Source: Oricola thermophila (GTDB lineage Bacteria; Pseudomonadota; Alphaproteobacteria; Rhizobiales; Rhizobiaceae). Taken from it: 64,000 nucleotides of DNA. The notes under the pieces were generated by a model. The model searched no databases. It saw only the letters and a program-made list of their open reading frames with translations, and had not been told where the DNA came from. Where the stretch lies: positions 1,426,001 through 1,490,000 of the forward strand of contig NZ_CP054836.1 in the NCBI RefSeq assembly GCF_013358405.1, given 5' to 3'. Below, one piece after another: positions 10,953 through 19,381 of this stretch (position 1 is the stretch's first letter; every line of letters starts with the position of its first letter). The translations under genes and the position numbers were made by a program.

Positions 10953-11381
10953 ATGACCGAAGCCCAGCACGGAAACACCGTGCATATTCACTACACCGGC
11001 AAGCTGACAGACGGCACCGTGTTCGATTCTTCCGATGGCCGCGAGCCTCTCCAGTTCGAACTCGGCGCCGGCCAGGTGATTCCCGGCCTCGACAAGGCAA
11101 TGCGCGGGATGAGCGTCGGCGAGACCAAGACGGTAACCATTCCCTCCGAAGAGGCCTATGGCCCCCATCATCCCGAGGGCGTCCATGTCGTGCCGCGCGG
11201 TGAACTGCCGCCCCATATCGACACGGAGATCGGCGCACGCCTTCAGGCGCAGGGCGGCGACGGCACTGTCATCAACCTGACCGTCGTGGACGCGAATGAG
11301 GAGACGGTGACGCTGGACGCCAACCATCCCCTCGCCGGCAAGGATCTCGTCTTCGAAGTGGAGCTTGTCGCCGTCAGCTGA
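10953..11381 (+). CDS. FKBP-type peptidyl-prolyl isomerase, SlyD-like
   Basis: This 142-residue protein should catalyse prolyl isomerisation and act as a folding helper. The FKBP part has VHIHYTGKLTDGTVFDSS, FELGAGQVIPGLDKAMRGM and the C-terminal KDLVFEVELV strand. Residues of about 70-120 form the inserted flap (IF) chaperone domain seen in SlyD. There is no signal peptide, so it is cytoplasmic. The metal-binding His/Cys tail of E. coli SlyD is absent. The 208 nt upstream, back to the chemoreceptor, hold an 8-bp inverted repeat at 10870-10892 and no gene. Confidence 0.92.
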   Translation: MTEAQHGNTVHIHYTGKLTDGTVFDSSDGREPLQFELGAGQVIPGLDKAMRGMSVGETKTVTIPSEEAYGPHHPEGVHVVPRGELPPHIDTEIGARLQAQGGDGTVINLTVVDANEETVTLDANHPLAGKDLVFEVELVAVS

Positions 11382-11477
11382 CGGCACGAATTGCGGCGCG
11401 GCAAATCGGTCCGCGCCCCTTGCCGCCCGGTCGCCGATTTGCCACACCGGCAGGGACGTCCATCGGGAGAAAACGGC

Positions 11478-13052
11478 ATGGCGACTCTTTCATTCTACGG
11501 CGCGGCGGGAACGGTCACCGGATCCTGCTCGATGGTCGAGGCTGCGGGTTCCCGCTTCCTCGTCGACTGCGGCATGTTTCAGGGCAACAAGACAATCCGC
11601 GCCCTCAACGACAAGCCGTTTCCGTTCGATCCCGCCGCCGACTTCCTCCTTCTCACCCATGCACATATCGACCATTCCGGCCTGCTGCCCAAGCTGGTCA
11701 AGCACGGCTTTTCCGGCCCGATCTATTGCACGCCGCCAACCGCCGATCTGCTGAGTTTCATGCTGCTGGACTCGGCCAAGATCCAGCGTTCGAACACGGA
11801 ACGATACAATCGCAAGCGCGCGCGCCGCGGCGAGGAACCCGTCGAGCCGATCTACACCGAGGAAGATGCACGGGCGACCCTCGAACTGCTGCGTGGTTAC
11901 GACTACGACCAGTGGTTCGAACCGAAACCCGGCATACATGTCCGCTACTGGAATGCCGGACACATTCTCGGATCGGCCTCGGTCGAGGTGAAGTTTGCCG
12001 ACGATTCGAATGGCAACACGATGCGCCTGCTGTTTTCAGGCGATATCGGACCGGAGGAAAAGGTCTTCCATCCCGAGCCGGATGCCGAGCGCGGTTTCGA
12101 CTATGTCATCTGCGAAAGCACCTATGGTGACCGCGACCGCGACGACTACACCCTGGTCGCGCGGCGCGAACACTTGCGCAAGGAACTGGTTCGCGGCCTC
12201 TCGGCCGGCGGAAATGTGGTCATTCCGGCTTTCGCCGTCGAGCGCAGCCAGGAACTGCTCCACGACATCGGCGTCCTTCTTGCCAGGAACGAGCTGCCGG
12301 AGACAACCGTGTTCCTCGACTCCCCCCTGGCGAAGGCCGTGACCGAGGTGTTCATCAAGCATGCCGGCACCCTCGATGACGTCGAGCTGGACGAGGCCGC
12401 CCTGTTCCGCGACCCGAGGTTCCGCCTTGTCCAGGATGTCGAGGAAAGCAAGGCGATCAACAGGATCACGGGCGGCGCGATCATCATCTCGGCCAGCGGA
12501 ATGGCTGATGCAGGGCGGATCCAGCATCACATCAAGAACAACATCTGGCGATCCAACGCCACGATCCTTTTCGTGGGCTACCAGGCGCCAGGCACGCTCG
12601 GCCACTACATATCCAGCGGTGAGCCCGTCGTACGCATCCATGGCAAGGAATATCTGGTCAAGGCGGAAATCCGCAGGCTGGGCAACTATTCCGCCCATGC
12701 CGATCAGGGCGAGCTCCTGGATTGGGTACAGGAGCGCGGTCCCGTTGCCGGGCGCCTGTTCCTGAACCACGGGGACGACGATGCGCGCGAAGAACTTGCG
12801 CGGCTGCTCGCCGAACGCGGCTTCGACCGCGACAAGATCGTCCTGCCGCAGATGGACGAGACATTCGAACTGGTGGCGGGAGACGCGAAGTCCAAGGGAA
12901 GGCTGCCCGATCGCATTCCGCGTACCGAGTTGCTGACGGACTGGAACAATGACTACGCTGCCTTCCTGCTCGCGCTGGAACAGCACCTTCAGGATGCCGG
13001 AAACGATGCCGAGAGGCGGGAGATCATCGCCCGGCTGCGCGGCGCGCTCTAG
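11478..13052 (+). CDS. MBL-fold beta-CASP RNA nuclease
   Basis: The 524-residue protein has a metallo-beta-lactamase domain with the metal motif HAHIDHSG at residues 61-68 and a later distal metal aspartate (LFSGDIG). A beta-CASP insertion lies between them and the C-terminal RNA-specificity motifs (YSAHADQGEL and NHGDD). This is the CPSF-73-like/RNA-specific family, which hydrolyses RNA using two zinc ions. It is distinct from RNase J, which is longer. The ATG at 11478 follows GGGAGA at a 7-nt distance. Its stop codon shares the palindrome CTAG with the convergent rluC-type gene. Confidence 0.88.
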   Translation: MATLSFYGAAGTVTGSCSMVEAAGSRFLVDCGMFQGNKTIRALNDKPFPFDPAADFLLLTHAHIDHSGLLPKLVKHGFSGPIYCTPPTADLLSFMLLDSAKIQRSNTERYNRKRARRGEEPVEPIYTEEDARATLELLRGYDYDQWFEPKPGIHVRYWNAGHILGSASVEVKFADDSNGNTMRLLFSGDIGPEEKVFHPEPDAERGFDYVICESTYGDRDRDDYTLVARREHLRKELVRGLSAGGNVVIPAFAVERSQELLHDIGVLLARNELPETTVFLDSPLAKAVTEVFIKHAGTLDDVELDEAALFRDPRFRLVQDVEESKAINRITGGAIIISASGMADAGRIQHHIKNNIWRSNATILFVGYQAPGTLGHYISSGEPVVRIHGKEYLVKAEIRRLGNYSAHADQGELLDWVQERGPVAGRLFLNHGDDDAREELARLLAERGFDRDKIVLPQMDETFELVAGDAKSKGRLPDRIPRTELLTDWNNDYAAFLLALEQHLQDAGNDAERREIIARLRGAL

Positions 13053-14044
13053 TCTTCGGCTTCGACCTCTGCATCGGCTTCCTTGAAGCCGAGCAGGTTC
13101 CAGCTCTGCACCATGTGCGGCGGCAGCGGCGCCGTCACGTTTATGATGCCGCCGTCGGGATGGGGAATGACGATCCTGCGGGCATGGAGATGCAGCTTCT
13201 TCTGCATCCCGCCCGGAAATTCCCAGTTCGGATCCTCGTCGAAATATTTCGGATCGCCGACAATCGCATGGCCAATATGCGCACAATGCACGCGGAGCTG
13301 GTGCGTGCGCCCTGTGACCGGCTCCAGTTCCAGCCACGACAGGCGTTGCCCCGCGGTCTCCACCGTGCGGTAGACCGTCACCGCGTGCTCGGCATCGGGC
13401 TCTCCGTGCCTGCACACCCGCATCCGGTCGCCGTCACGCGTCTGCTCCTTGACCAGCCAGGTGGATATGCGGCCCTCCCGCTTTCGCGGAACGGACTTCA
13501 CAAGCGCCCAGTAGGTCTTCCTGGTGTCGCGTTCACGGAACGAGGCCGTCAGGCGCTGGGCGGCGCCGCGCGTGCGTGCGATCACGAGAATGCCTGACGT
13601 GTCGCGGTCGATGCGATGGACCAGCCGCGGTTTCTCGCCCCTGGCGTTCCGGAATGCTTCCAGCATCCCGTCCACGTGCCGCGTCAGCCCGGACCCGCCC
13701 TGCACCGCCAGCCCCGCCGGCTTGTTCAGCACCATCACCTTCCTGTCCTCGAACAGGATCATCTGCCGGAGGGCTTCCTCGTCCGACTGGTTGCGGATCG
13801 TCTTCGCGGTCATCGGCCCCTTCGCCGGCGCCGCGGCTGCCGCCATGGGCGGGACGCGGACGGTCTGGCCCGCCTCGAGCCGGGTGTCTGCCTTGACGCG
13901 GCTGCCATCGACGCGCACCTGCCCGGTGCGCAGCAGTTTCTGCAACGCGCCGAAGGCAAGAGCGGGATAATGCACCTTGAACCAGCGGTCGACGCGCATG
14001 CCCGCCTCGTCCTCGTCAACGGTCTTCTGTTCGACGCCTGCCAT
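13049..14044 (-). CDS. RluC/RluD-family 23S rRNA pseudouridine synthase
   Basis: This 331-residue RluA-family enzyme isomerises uridine to pseudouridine in 23S rRNA. An S4 RNA-binding domain (about residues 16-65, LQKLLRTGQVRVDG) precedes the catalytic domain, whose LVHRIDRDTSG contains the catalytic Asp146. GRTHQLRVHCAHIGHAIVGD is the conserved downstream block. The S4-plus-catalytic layout suits RluC or RluD. Position next to crcB favours the rhizobial RluC-type, but the target uridines cannot be read from sequence. It follows crcB by 18 nt in the same direction, so the two are likely an operon. Confidence 0.9.
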   Translation of the reverse strand: MAGVEQKTVDEDEAGMRVDRWFKVHYPALAFGALQKLLRTGQVRVDGSRVKADTRLEAGQTVRVPPMAAAAAPAKGPMTAKTIRNQSDEEALRQMILFEDRKVMVLNKPAGLAVQGGSGLTRHVDGMLEAFRNARGEKPRLVHRIDRDTSGILVIARTRGAAQRLTASFRERDTRKTYWALVKSVPRKREGRISTWLVKEQTRDGDRMRVCRHGEPDAEHAVTVYRTVETAGQRLSWLELEPVTGRTHQLRVHCAHIGHAIVGDPKYFDEDPNWEFPGGMQKKLHLHARRIVIPHPDGGIINVTAPLPPHMVQSWNLLGFKEADAEVEAED

Positions 14045-14062
14045 GGTCTGCTCCCGGTGGTG

Positions 14063-14440
14063 TCAGGCCATCGCCCGAACGAGTGCGAGGCCGGCAACGA
14101 GTGCCAGTATGGAGAATGCGACACTCGTCGCCATGTAGAGCGCGCTCTGCCAGTGATCGCCCCGTTCCCACATCAATACGAAATCGAGCGAGAAAGCGGA
14201 AAACGTGGTGAAGCCGCCCAGAAAGCCGGTCGCAAGAAAACTGCGGATCTCCATGCTCGCTCCGCTCCGCCGGGAAAGGATTGCGATCAGCACCCCCATC
14301 AGGAACGAACCGAATATGTTGACCGAAAGCGTTCCGAACGGAAAATTCGGCCCGGCCAGGCGCAACAATGCATGACTGGTGAGATAGCGCGCCGACGCGC
14401 CGAGACCGCCACCCAGTGCCACGAGAAGGAGATGAGACAT
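14063..14440 (-). CDS. crcB: Fluoride channel CrcB/Fluc
   Basis: This is a 125-residue inner-membrane dual-topology fluoride exporter with four predicted helices. Signature blocks are GGGLGASARY near the start, GTLSVNIFGSFLMG, and GFLGGFTTFSAFS with the central Na+/pore motif. AGGAG precedes the ATG. No fluoride riboswitch is evident in the 53 nt between it and the upstream flavodoxin gene. It probably shares a transcript with the downstream pseudouridine synthase. Confidence 0.95.
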   Translation of the reverse strand: MSHLLLVALGGGLGASARYLTSHALLRLAGPNFPFGTLSVNIFGSFLMGVLIAILSRRSGASMEIRSFLATGFLGGFTTFSAFSLDFVLMWERGDHWQSALYMATSVAFSILALVAGLALVRAMA

Positions 14441-14493
14441 GAACTTCTCCTAGTCCATGCCTCGGCTCCGCGAAAGCCCCGCCGCGAGGATGC

Positions 14494-15048
14494 TCAGATT
14501 TTTCCGGCCAAATTGGGTGCCTGCTCCACGAATTCCTTCACGAACGCGTCGAGCGCGTTCCAGTCGGTAAATTCGTGATCGCGGGACGTGTCGGTCGGCC
14601 CGCCTTCCTTGCCGGCGATCCGCTTCAGCATCCAGCGCCGGAAGAAATCATACTCGGTGTATTTCAACGCCCCGGCTGCATGATGAATGGAGATCGGCCA
14701 CCACCCGGTTTCCTTGCTGAATTCCTCCACGCAGTCGGCGATCTCCTGCACCTCGCCCTTGTCCGCCGACGCGGCGGACAGCGATACGGAGATGAATGCA
14801 CCCGGCCGCGCCATCAGCGTTTCCGCATTGGCCTTCACGAAACGGCGAAGCGGCGCGGGGAAACTGCCGACATGCACGGGCGCGGCGGCGATTACGGCAT
14901 CGAATTCGTCAGCTGCGGGCACGGTGTCGTCGCCGGTCGAATCGATCAGGCGAACATCGTGGCCGGCCTTTTCGAGCGTCGATGTCAGGTGCCCGACGAT
15001 CTTCCGCGTGTGGCCTTCGACTGTTGCGTACAGGACTAGAATGCGCAT
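14494..15048 (-). CDS. Flavodoxin / HemG-like protein
   Basis: This 184-residue flavodoxin-fold protein has the FMN phosphate loop YATVEGHTRKIV at residues 8-19 and the FMN ring-binding loop region AAPVHVGSFPAPLRRF. The long C-terminal insert around FFRRWMLKRIAGKEGGPTDT resembles the menaquinone-dependent protoporphyrinogen oxidase HemG. That would give oxygen-independent haem synthesis, but general flavodoxin or quinone-reductase function cannot be excluded. AAGGAGG gives a strong ribosome site. An FNR/FixK-type box lies 49-62 nt upstream of the ATG, in line with low-oxygen use. Confidence 0.82.
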   Translation of the reverse strand: MRILVLYATVEGHTRKIVGHLTSTLEKAGHDVRLIDSTGDDTVPAADEFDAVIAAAPVHVGSFPAPLRRFVKANAETLMARPGAFISVSLSAASADKGEVQEIADCVEEFSKETGWWPISIHHAAGALKYTEYDFFRRWMLKRIAGKEGGPTDTSRDHEFTDWNALDAFVKEFVEQAPNLAGKI

Positions 15049-15096
15049 GACGATCCTCCTTCGCGTCCGGCCTAGACGGAATTTGTCGCAGTCGCC

Positions 15097-15110
15097 TTGA
15101 TCGCGGTCAA
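15097..15110. promoter_or_regulatory. FNR/FixK-like box upstream of the flavodoxin gene
   Basis: TTGAT-CGCG-GTCAA matches TTGAT-N4-ATCAA with one mismatch. Its centre is about 55 nt upstream of the flavodoxin ATG. Activation from the usual -41.5 position would start RNA near 15062, just before the AAGGAGG ribosome site. Direct sequence match; binding is inferred. Confidence 0.55.
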
Positions 15111-15124
15111 TCCTTCAGCACCGG

Positions 15125-15943
15125 TCAGGCGCCCTTGCCCTGCCCGAGGATCTTCCAGTTCTTGTAGAAGACCGACTTGATCTGGTCCGCTATTGCCGAG
15201 ACTCCCGCCAGCATGACGGACACGAGCCCGGGAAATGGAGAAGGTCGCACCACATCCATGAACACGTTGTACCGCCGCGCATCGAGGCGATTGACGGACT
15301 GGTGGAACAGCGTGTCATCGAAGATGTAGAGCGGATTGTCGCGCCACATGTGCTTGACGCCCTGGCACTCGATATAGACCTCGTCGGAGTCCGCCGGGTC
15401 CAGATTGAGCAGGACTCGTATCGACAGCCGCAATGGCCCGAAATGCCAGGTCGTGGATTCCTTGCCGCTGAAGACGGAAAGCGCAATCGTCTTCACGAAC
15501 TTGAAGTCCCGGTTGAACTCGGGAACGTCGTCCGCTTGCCGATTGCCGTACCAGCGCCAGACATACATGCCGCGACGCCCGTCGCTGAAGGCATCGTCCA
15601 CCCTGGCAATTATCTCTTCCTTCCGGTTCCTGAAGGTATCCAGAACGTCCTCGATTTCGCGGCGATACTCGTCCGGAAAGTCGTCCAGCGTATAGATGCC
15701 GGGATTCCTGTAGGACAGGAGGTCGATCAGCAGGTTGAGGGGCGCAAGCAGGAATGTCGGTATTCCGTTGCCCATGAAGTAGCGATTGAACAACAACGCC
15801 GTCTTCGGCTTGTTGCGCATGACATCGACCGCGCCGGCGACAAGCCATATCGCCGTGATCCACGGAATGAAATAGAACAGTATGGCCAGCACGGGAACGG
15901 CGATCGCTATCCGCCTGATGGCCTTTTTTGTGGCGCGTTGCAT
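15125..15943 (-). CDS. Aspartyl/asparaginyl beta-hydroxylase-domain (LpxO-like) protein
   Basis: This 272-residue protein has an N-terminal membrane helix at about residues 12-37 and a C-terminal 2-oxoglutarate/Fe(II) dioxygenase-like domain. Candidate residues are His167 in WHFGPLRLS, the IFDDTLFHQSVNRLD block with His214, and the closing YNVFMDVVRP strand. This pattern fits the Asp/Asn beta-hydroxylase family, which includes LpxO (2-hydroxylation of lipid A acyl chains). Membrane anchoring agrees with a lipid substrate, but that is inference. The start lacks a clear ribosome site. It follows rarA by 20 nt on the same strand. Confidence 0.78.
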   Translation of the reverse strand: MQRATKKAIRRIAIAVPVLAILFYFIPWITAIWLVAGAVDVMRNKPKTALLFNRYFMGNGIPTFLLAPLNLLIDLLSYRNPGIYTLDDFPDEYRREIEDVLDTFRNRKEEIIARVDDAFSDGRRGMYVWRWYGNRQADDVPEFNRDFKFVKTIALSVFSGKESTTWHFGPLRLSIRVLLNLDPADSDEVYIECQGVKHMWRDNPLYIFDDTLFHQSVNRLDARRYNVFMDVVRPSPFPGLVSVMLAGVSAIADQIKSVFYKNWKILGQGKGA

Positions 15944-15963
15944 GGGATGACGTACGGTGGATT

Positions 15964-17286
15964 TCAGTCGGATTTCTTCTGCCTTTCGCGGCGCAAATTC
16001 GACCAGTACTCCAGCCGCTTCCTGATGTCACGCTCGAATCCCCGCTCCACCGGCCGGTAGAACTGCTTTCGTCCCATCGTTTCCGGAAAGTAGTCCTGCC
16101 CGGAAAATGCGTCCGGCTCATCGTGGTCGTATCGATAGCCTTCACCATATCCCTCCGACGACATCAGCTTGGTCGGGGCATTGAGAATATGTTTTGGTGG
16201 CAGGAGCGAACCGGACTCTTTCGCCGAGCGCAGCGCCGCCTTGTAGGCGGTATAGGCGGCATTCGATTTCGGCGCGGTGGCCAGGTAGATGCAGGCTTGC
16301 GCCAGCGCCAGTTCGCCTTCCGGCGATCCGAGATAGTCGTAGGCATCCTTGGCGGCCAGCGCGACCGTCAGCGCCTGCGGATCGGCAAGGCCTATATCCT
16401 CGCTGGCCATGCGCACGAGGCGCCGCCCTATATAGAGTGGATCCTCGCCGGCATCGAACATGCGAGCAAGATAATAGAGCGCTGCATCGGGATCGGAACC
16501 GCGCACCGACTTGTGCAATGCGGAGATCAGGTTGTAATGGCCGTCCTGCCCCTTGTCGTAGACCGGTGCGCGTCGCTGAACGATACGGCGGAGCCCGTCC
16601 TCGTCCAGGGTTTCGCCCTCCTTGACGGAGCGGAAGACCTCCTCGGCCAGCGTCAGTGCAGCCCGGCCATCGCCGTCCGCCATGCCGACGAGCAGGCCGC
16701 GCGCGCCTTCGGTAACCGGAAGTTCGCGGCCCGTTTCGGCCTCCGCGCGCTTCAGCAGGGCTTCAAGGCAATCCGGCTCAAGCCGGTTCAGCGTCAGCAC
16801 CCTGGCACGAGACAGCAGGGCGGCATTGAGCTCGAAGGACGGATTCTCCGTCGTCGCACCGACCAGCAGGATCGTGCCGTCCTCTACCACAGGCAGGAAG
16901 GAGTCCTGCTGAGCCCGGTTGAAGCGATGGATCTCGTCCACGAACAGGAGCGTCTGCGTGCCGTTCTGCAACCGCATCCTCGCTGCGTCGAACACCTTCT
17001 TCAGATCGGCGACGCCGCTGAAGATCGCGGATATCTGCTCGAAATGCAGGTCCGCCGCGCCCGCAAGGAGGCGTGCGATGGTGGTCTTGCCCGTGCCTGG
17101 CGGTCCCCAGAAGATGATGTTGCCCAGGCTGCCCGACGCAATCATGCGCGTAAGCGCTCCGTCCGGTCCGGTCAGGTGGTCCTGCCCGACGACATCCTCG
17201 AGACGGGTCGGCCGCAGCCGGTCGGCAAGCGGCCGGTGGCCTTTTCCGGTTTGCGCGGGTGCCCCGGCGCCGAAGAGATCCGACAT
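15964..17286 (-). CDS. rarA: Replication-associated recombination ATPase RarA/MgsA
   Basis: This 440-residue AAA+ protein is related to clamp loaders and acts at stalled replication forks. Walker A is WGPPGTGKTT (residues 60-69), Walker B is LLFVDEIHRFN, and sensor 1 is LVGATTENPSFELN. The C-terminal MgsA tetramerisation part includes YLARMFDAGEDPLYIGRRLV and YRYDHDEPDAF. Full length is normal. It lies 7 nt downstream of the protease gene, so the two are probably co-transcribed. Confidence 0.96.
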   Translation of the reverse strand: MSDLFGAGAPAQTGKGHRPLADRLRPTRLEDVVGQDHLTGPDGALTRMIASGSLGNIIFWGPPGTGKTTIARLLAGAADLHFEQISAIFSGVADLKKVFDAARMRLQNGTQTLLFVDEIHRFNRAQQDSFLPVVEDGTILLVGATTENPSFELNAALLSRARVLTLNRLEPDCLEALLKRAEAETGRELPVTEGARGLLVGMADGDGRAALTLAEEVFRSVKEGETLDEDGLRRIVQRRAPVYDKGQDGHYNLISALHKSVRGSDPDAALYYLARMFDAGEDPLYIGRRLVRMASEDIGLADPQALTVALAAKDAYDYLGSPEGELALAQACIYLATAPKSNAAYTAYKAALRSAKESGSLLPPKHILNAPTKLMSSEGYGEGYRYDHDEPDAFSGQDYFPETMGRKQFYRPVERGFERDIRKRLEYWSNLRRERQKKSD

Positions 17287-17293
17287 ATGCCCG

Positions 17294-18784
17294 CTAGCCC
17301 CGGAAGAACTGCCGAATGATGCGGCCGTCCCGGTTGATTACGAAGCTCCAGGAACGATCGGTCGAGGCAGCGATCTCCGCCACGGTGTCAACCGTGTCGA
17401 TCTGCAGGCCATTGATCGCGATCAGAACATCGCCCCGCTTGAACCCGATCCTGTCGGCGGTGGAGCCGCGCCGAACGTCGGTGACGATTACCCCCTCACC
17501 GCGAAAGCGGACATTGAGACGATCGAGCACTCGCGGCGAGATGTTTGCGACGGTCGCGCCGGAAAGCGGGCTGGTCCCCGCGATCTGCGTCTCGTTCGCG
17601 GGCACGGTTTCGGGCACTTGCTCAAGCGTAAGATCGACGGCGACGCGCTGGCCGCGTGAAAGCATGGCGAATGTGACCGTACGGCCCGGCCCGGCGGTCT
17701 CGAGCCGATACTCAAGCGCATCGGGATGCTCGATCGGATGCCCATCCATGCTGAGCACGACATCTCCGGGGCGAATCCCGGCCCTGTCGGCGGGACTGCC
17801 GCGATCGACCTCGGTGACGATCGCGCCCGACGGCCGCCGCATGCCGAGGCTCTCGGCAATCGCCGGCGTCACCGTGTCGAAGCGTGCGCCGATATAGGGC
17901 CGCTCGAATGCATCCGCCCCGCCCCTGGCCTGGTCGATAACGGCGCGGACCATGTTGGAGGGGATCGCGAAGCCGATGCCTATGGAACCACCCGAGCGCG
18001 ATACGATCGCGGTGTTGATGCCGATCAGCTTGCCGGACATGGATATGAGGGCACCACCGGAATTGCCGGGATTGATTGCCGCGTCCGTCTGGATGAAGAA
18101 GCCGAAATCGGAGACACCGACGCGGTTGCGCGCCAGGGCGGACACGATGCCCGAGGTAACCGTCTGGCCGACGCCGAAGGGGTTGCCAATGGCGAGCACG
18201 AGATCGCCGATCTCGACCGCATCCGAATCCGCGATCTCGAGATAATCCAGATCGCGGCCCGCGTCGATCTGGAGCACGGCGAGGTCGGCGCGCTCGTCAC
18301 GCAGCACGACGGTGCTTTCGAACTCCTCACCGTCCGAAAGCGCCACCTTGATCTCGTCGGCATCGCCGATCACGTGGTTGTTCGTCACGATCAGGCCCGA
18401 CGGGTCGACGATCACGCCGGAGCCGAGAGACTGTTCCATGCGCGGGCGCGTCGGCCCCGAGAAGCCGGGTCCGAAGAAGAACTCGAAGAACGGATCCCCG
18501 GCGAATGGCGAGCGCTGCTGGACCAGTCGGGCTGCATAGACATTGACCACGGCCGGCGCCGTCGCCTTCACCAGCGGCGCGAAGGAGAGCTGCATCTCGT
18601 CGCGGCTGAGCGGGACACGGCGCTCCGCGCCGGCATTGTCCTGGCGGTCGCGCCCGGCAAACAGGTCCAGCAATATCTCGCCGGCAGACTGCCCGCCCTC
18701 CTGCGCCAGAGCAGGCGGCACTCCGGTCGCCACGACCAGGATCGAGAGCAATGCCACGCGGCAAGCTTTGAATAACGCCATCAT
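17294..18784 (-). CDS. DegP/DegQ-type periplasmic serine protease
   Basis: This 496-residue HtrA-family protease/chaperone has a signal peptide (CRVALLSILVVATGVPPALA) ending near residue 27, so it is periplasmic. The triad is His at about 137 (VTNNHVIGD), Asp at about 166 (RADLAVLQ) and Ser at about 242 (NPGNSGGAL). Two PDZ domains follow (GSPADRAGIRPGDVVLSMDG and GSTADRIGFKRGDVLIAING). The ATG at 18784 is five nt after GGGAG; a 19-residue upstream extension would run into the rplQ terminator. DegP versus DegQ cannot be decided. Confidence 0.93.
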   Translation of the reverse strand: MMALFKACRVALLSILVVATGVPPALAQEGGQSAGEILLDLFAGRDRQDNAGAERRVPLSRDEMQLSFAPLVKATAPAVVNVYAARLVQQRSPFAGDPFFEFFFGPGFSGPTRPRMEQSLGSGVIVDPSGLIVTNNHVIGDADEIKVALSDGEEFESTVVLRDERADLAVLQIDAGRDLDYLEIADSDAVEIGDLVLAIGNPFGVGQTVTSGIVSALARNRVGVSDFGFFIQTDAAINPGNSGGALISMSGKLIGINTAIVSRSGGSIGIGFAIPSNMVRAVIDQARGGADAFERPYIGARFDTVTPAIAESLGMRRPSGAIVTEVDRGSPADRAGIRPGDVVLSMDGHPIEHPDALEYRLETAGPGRTVTFAMLSRGQRVAVDLTLEQVPETVPANETQIAGTSPLSGATVANISPRVLDRLNVRFRGEGVIVTDVRRGSTADRIGFKRGDVLIAINGLQIDTVDTVAEIAASTDRSWSFVINRDGRIIRQFFRG

Positions 18785-18824
18785 CAGCACTCCCAGGCCT
18801 TGCGGAATCGCCGCAACCATAACG

Positions 18825-18850
18825 AAAAAAAGGGGCCGCAAAAGGCCCCT
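18825..18850 (-). terminator. Terminator after rplQ
   Basis: On the minus strand AGGGGCC (18844-18850) pairs with GGCCCCT (18831-18837) across a TTTTGC loop. A run of seven T residues follows (18825-18831). It lies 60 nt after the rplQ stop and closes the ribosomal supercluster before the protease gene. Confidence 0.9.
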
Positions 18851-18909
18851 CTTCCCGTGTCACATCGTAGCTGTCAGCGCCGTCCGGCAAGCACCGGACG
18901 ACCGGGAAC

Positions 18910-19344
18910 TCAGGCGGCCTCTTCTGCCGCTGCCGGTTCCTCTTCGGCTTCGGCCCGGGCACGGTCCGCCGCGCCCTTGGCATCGACATCGCGGTCGACG
19001 AACTCGACAACCGCCATGGGCGCATTGTCGCCATGACGGAAGCCGGCCTTCATGATCCGGATATAGCCGCCATTGCGATCCGCATAACGCGTCGCCAGCG
19101 TGTCGAACAGCTTGCGTACCTGGTTCTCGTCGCGAATCGCGGCGATAGCCTGGCGGCGTGCGTGCAGGTCACCCCTCTTGCCGAGCGTAACCAGCTTCTC
19201 GACGATGGGGCGGATTTCCTTGGCTTTGGGCAGCGTGGTCACAATCTGCTCGTGCTCGATCAGCGAGGCTGCCATATTGGCAAACATCGCCTTGCGATGG
19301 CTTGCAGTGCGGTTCAGCTTGCGGCCCGATTTTCCGTGGCGCAT
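18910..19344 (-). CDS. rplQ: 50S ribosomal protein L17
   Basis: The 144-residue L17 binds 23S rRNA near the exit tunnel. It begins [20 protein letters not shown], the family signature. The bacterial core ends near residue 120, followed by an acidic Ala/Glu tail ([14 protein letters not shown]) common in alphaproteobacteria. AAGGAG precedes the ATG. It is the last gene of the alpha operon, 37 nt after rpoA. Confidence 0.98.
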   Translation of the reverse strand: MRHGKSGRKLNRTASHRKAMFANMAASLIEHEQIVTTLPKAKEIRPIVEKLVTLGKRGDLHARRQAIAAIRDENQVRKLFDTLATRYADRNGGYIRIMKAGFRHGDNAPMAVVEFVDRDVDAKGAADRARAEAEEEPAAAEEAA

Positions 19345-19381
19345 GAGCCTTCTCCTTGAAAGTTATCCGGTCACCCGGTGA

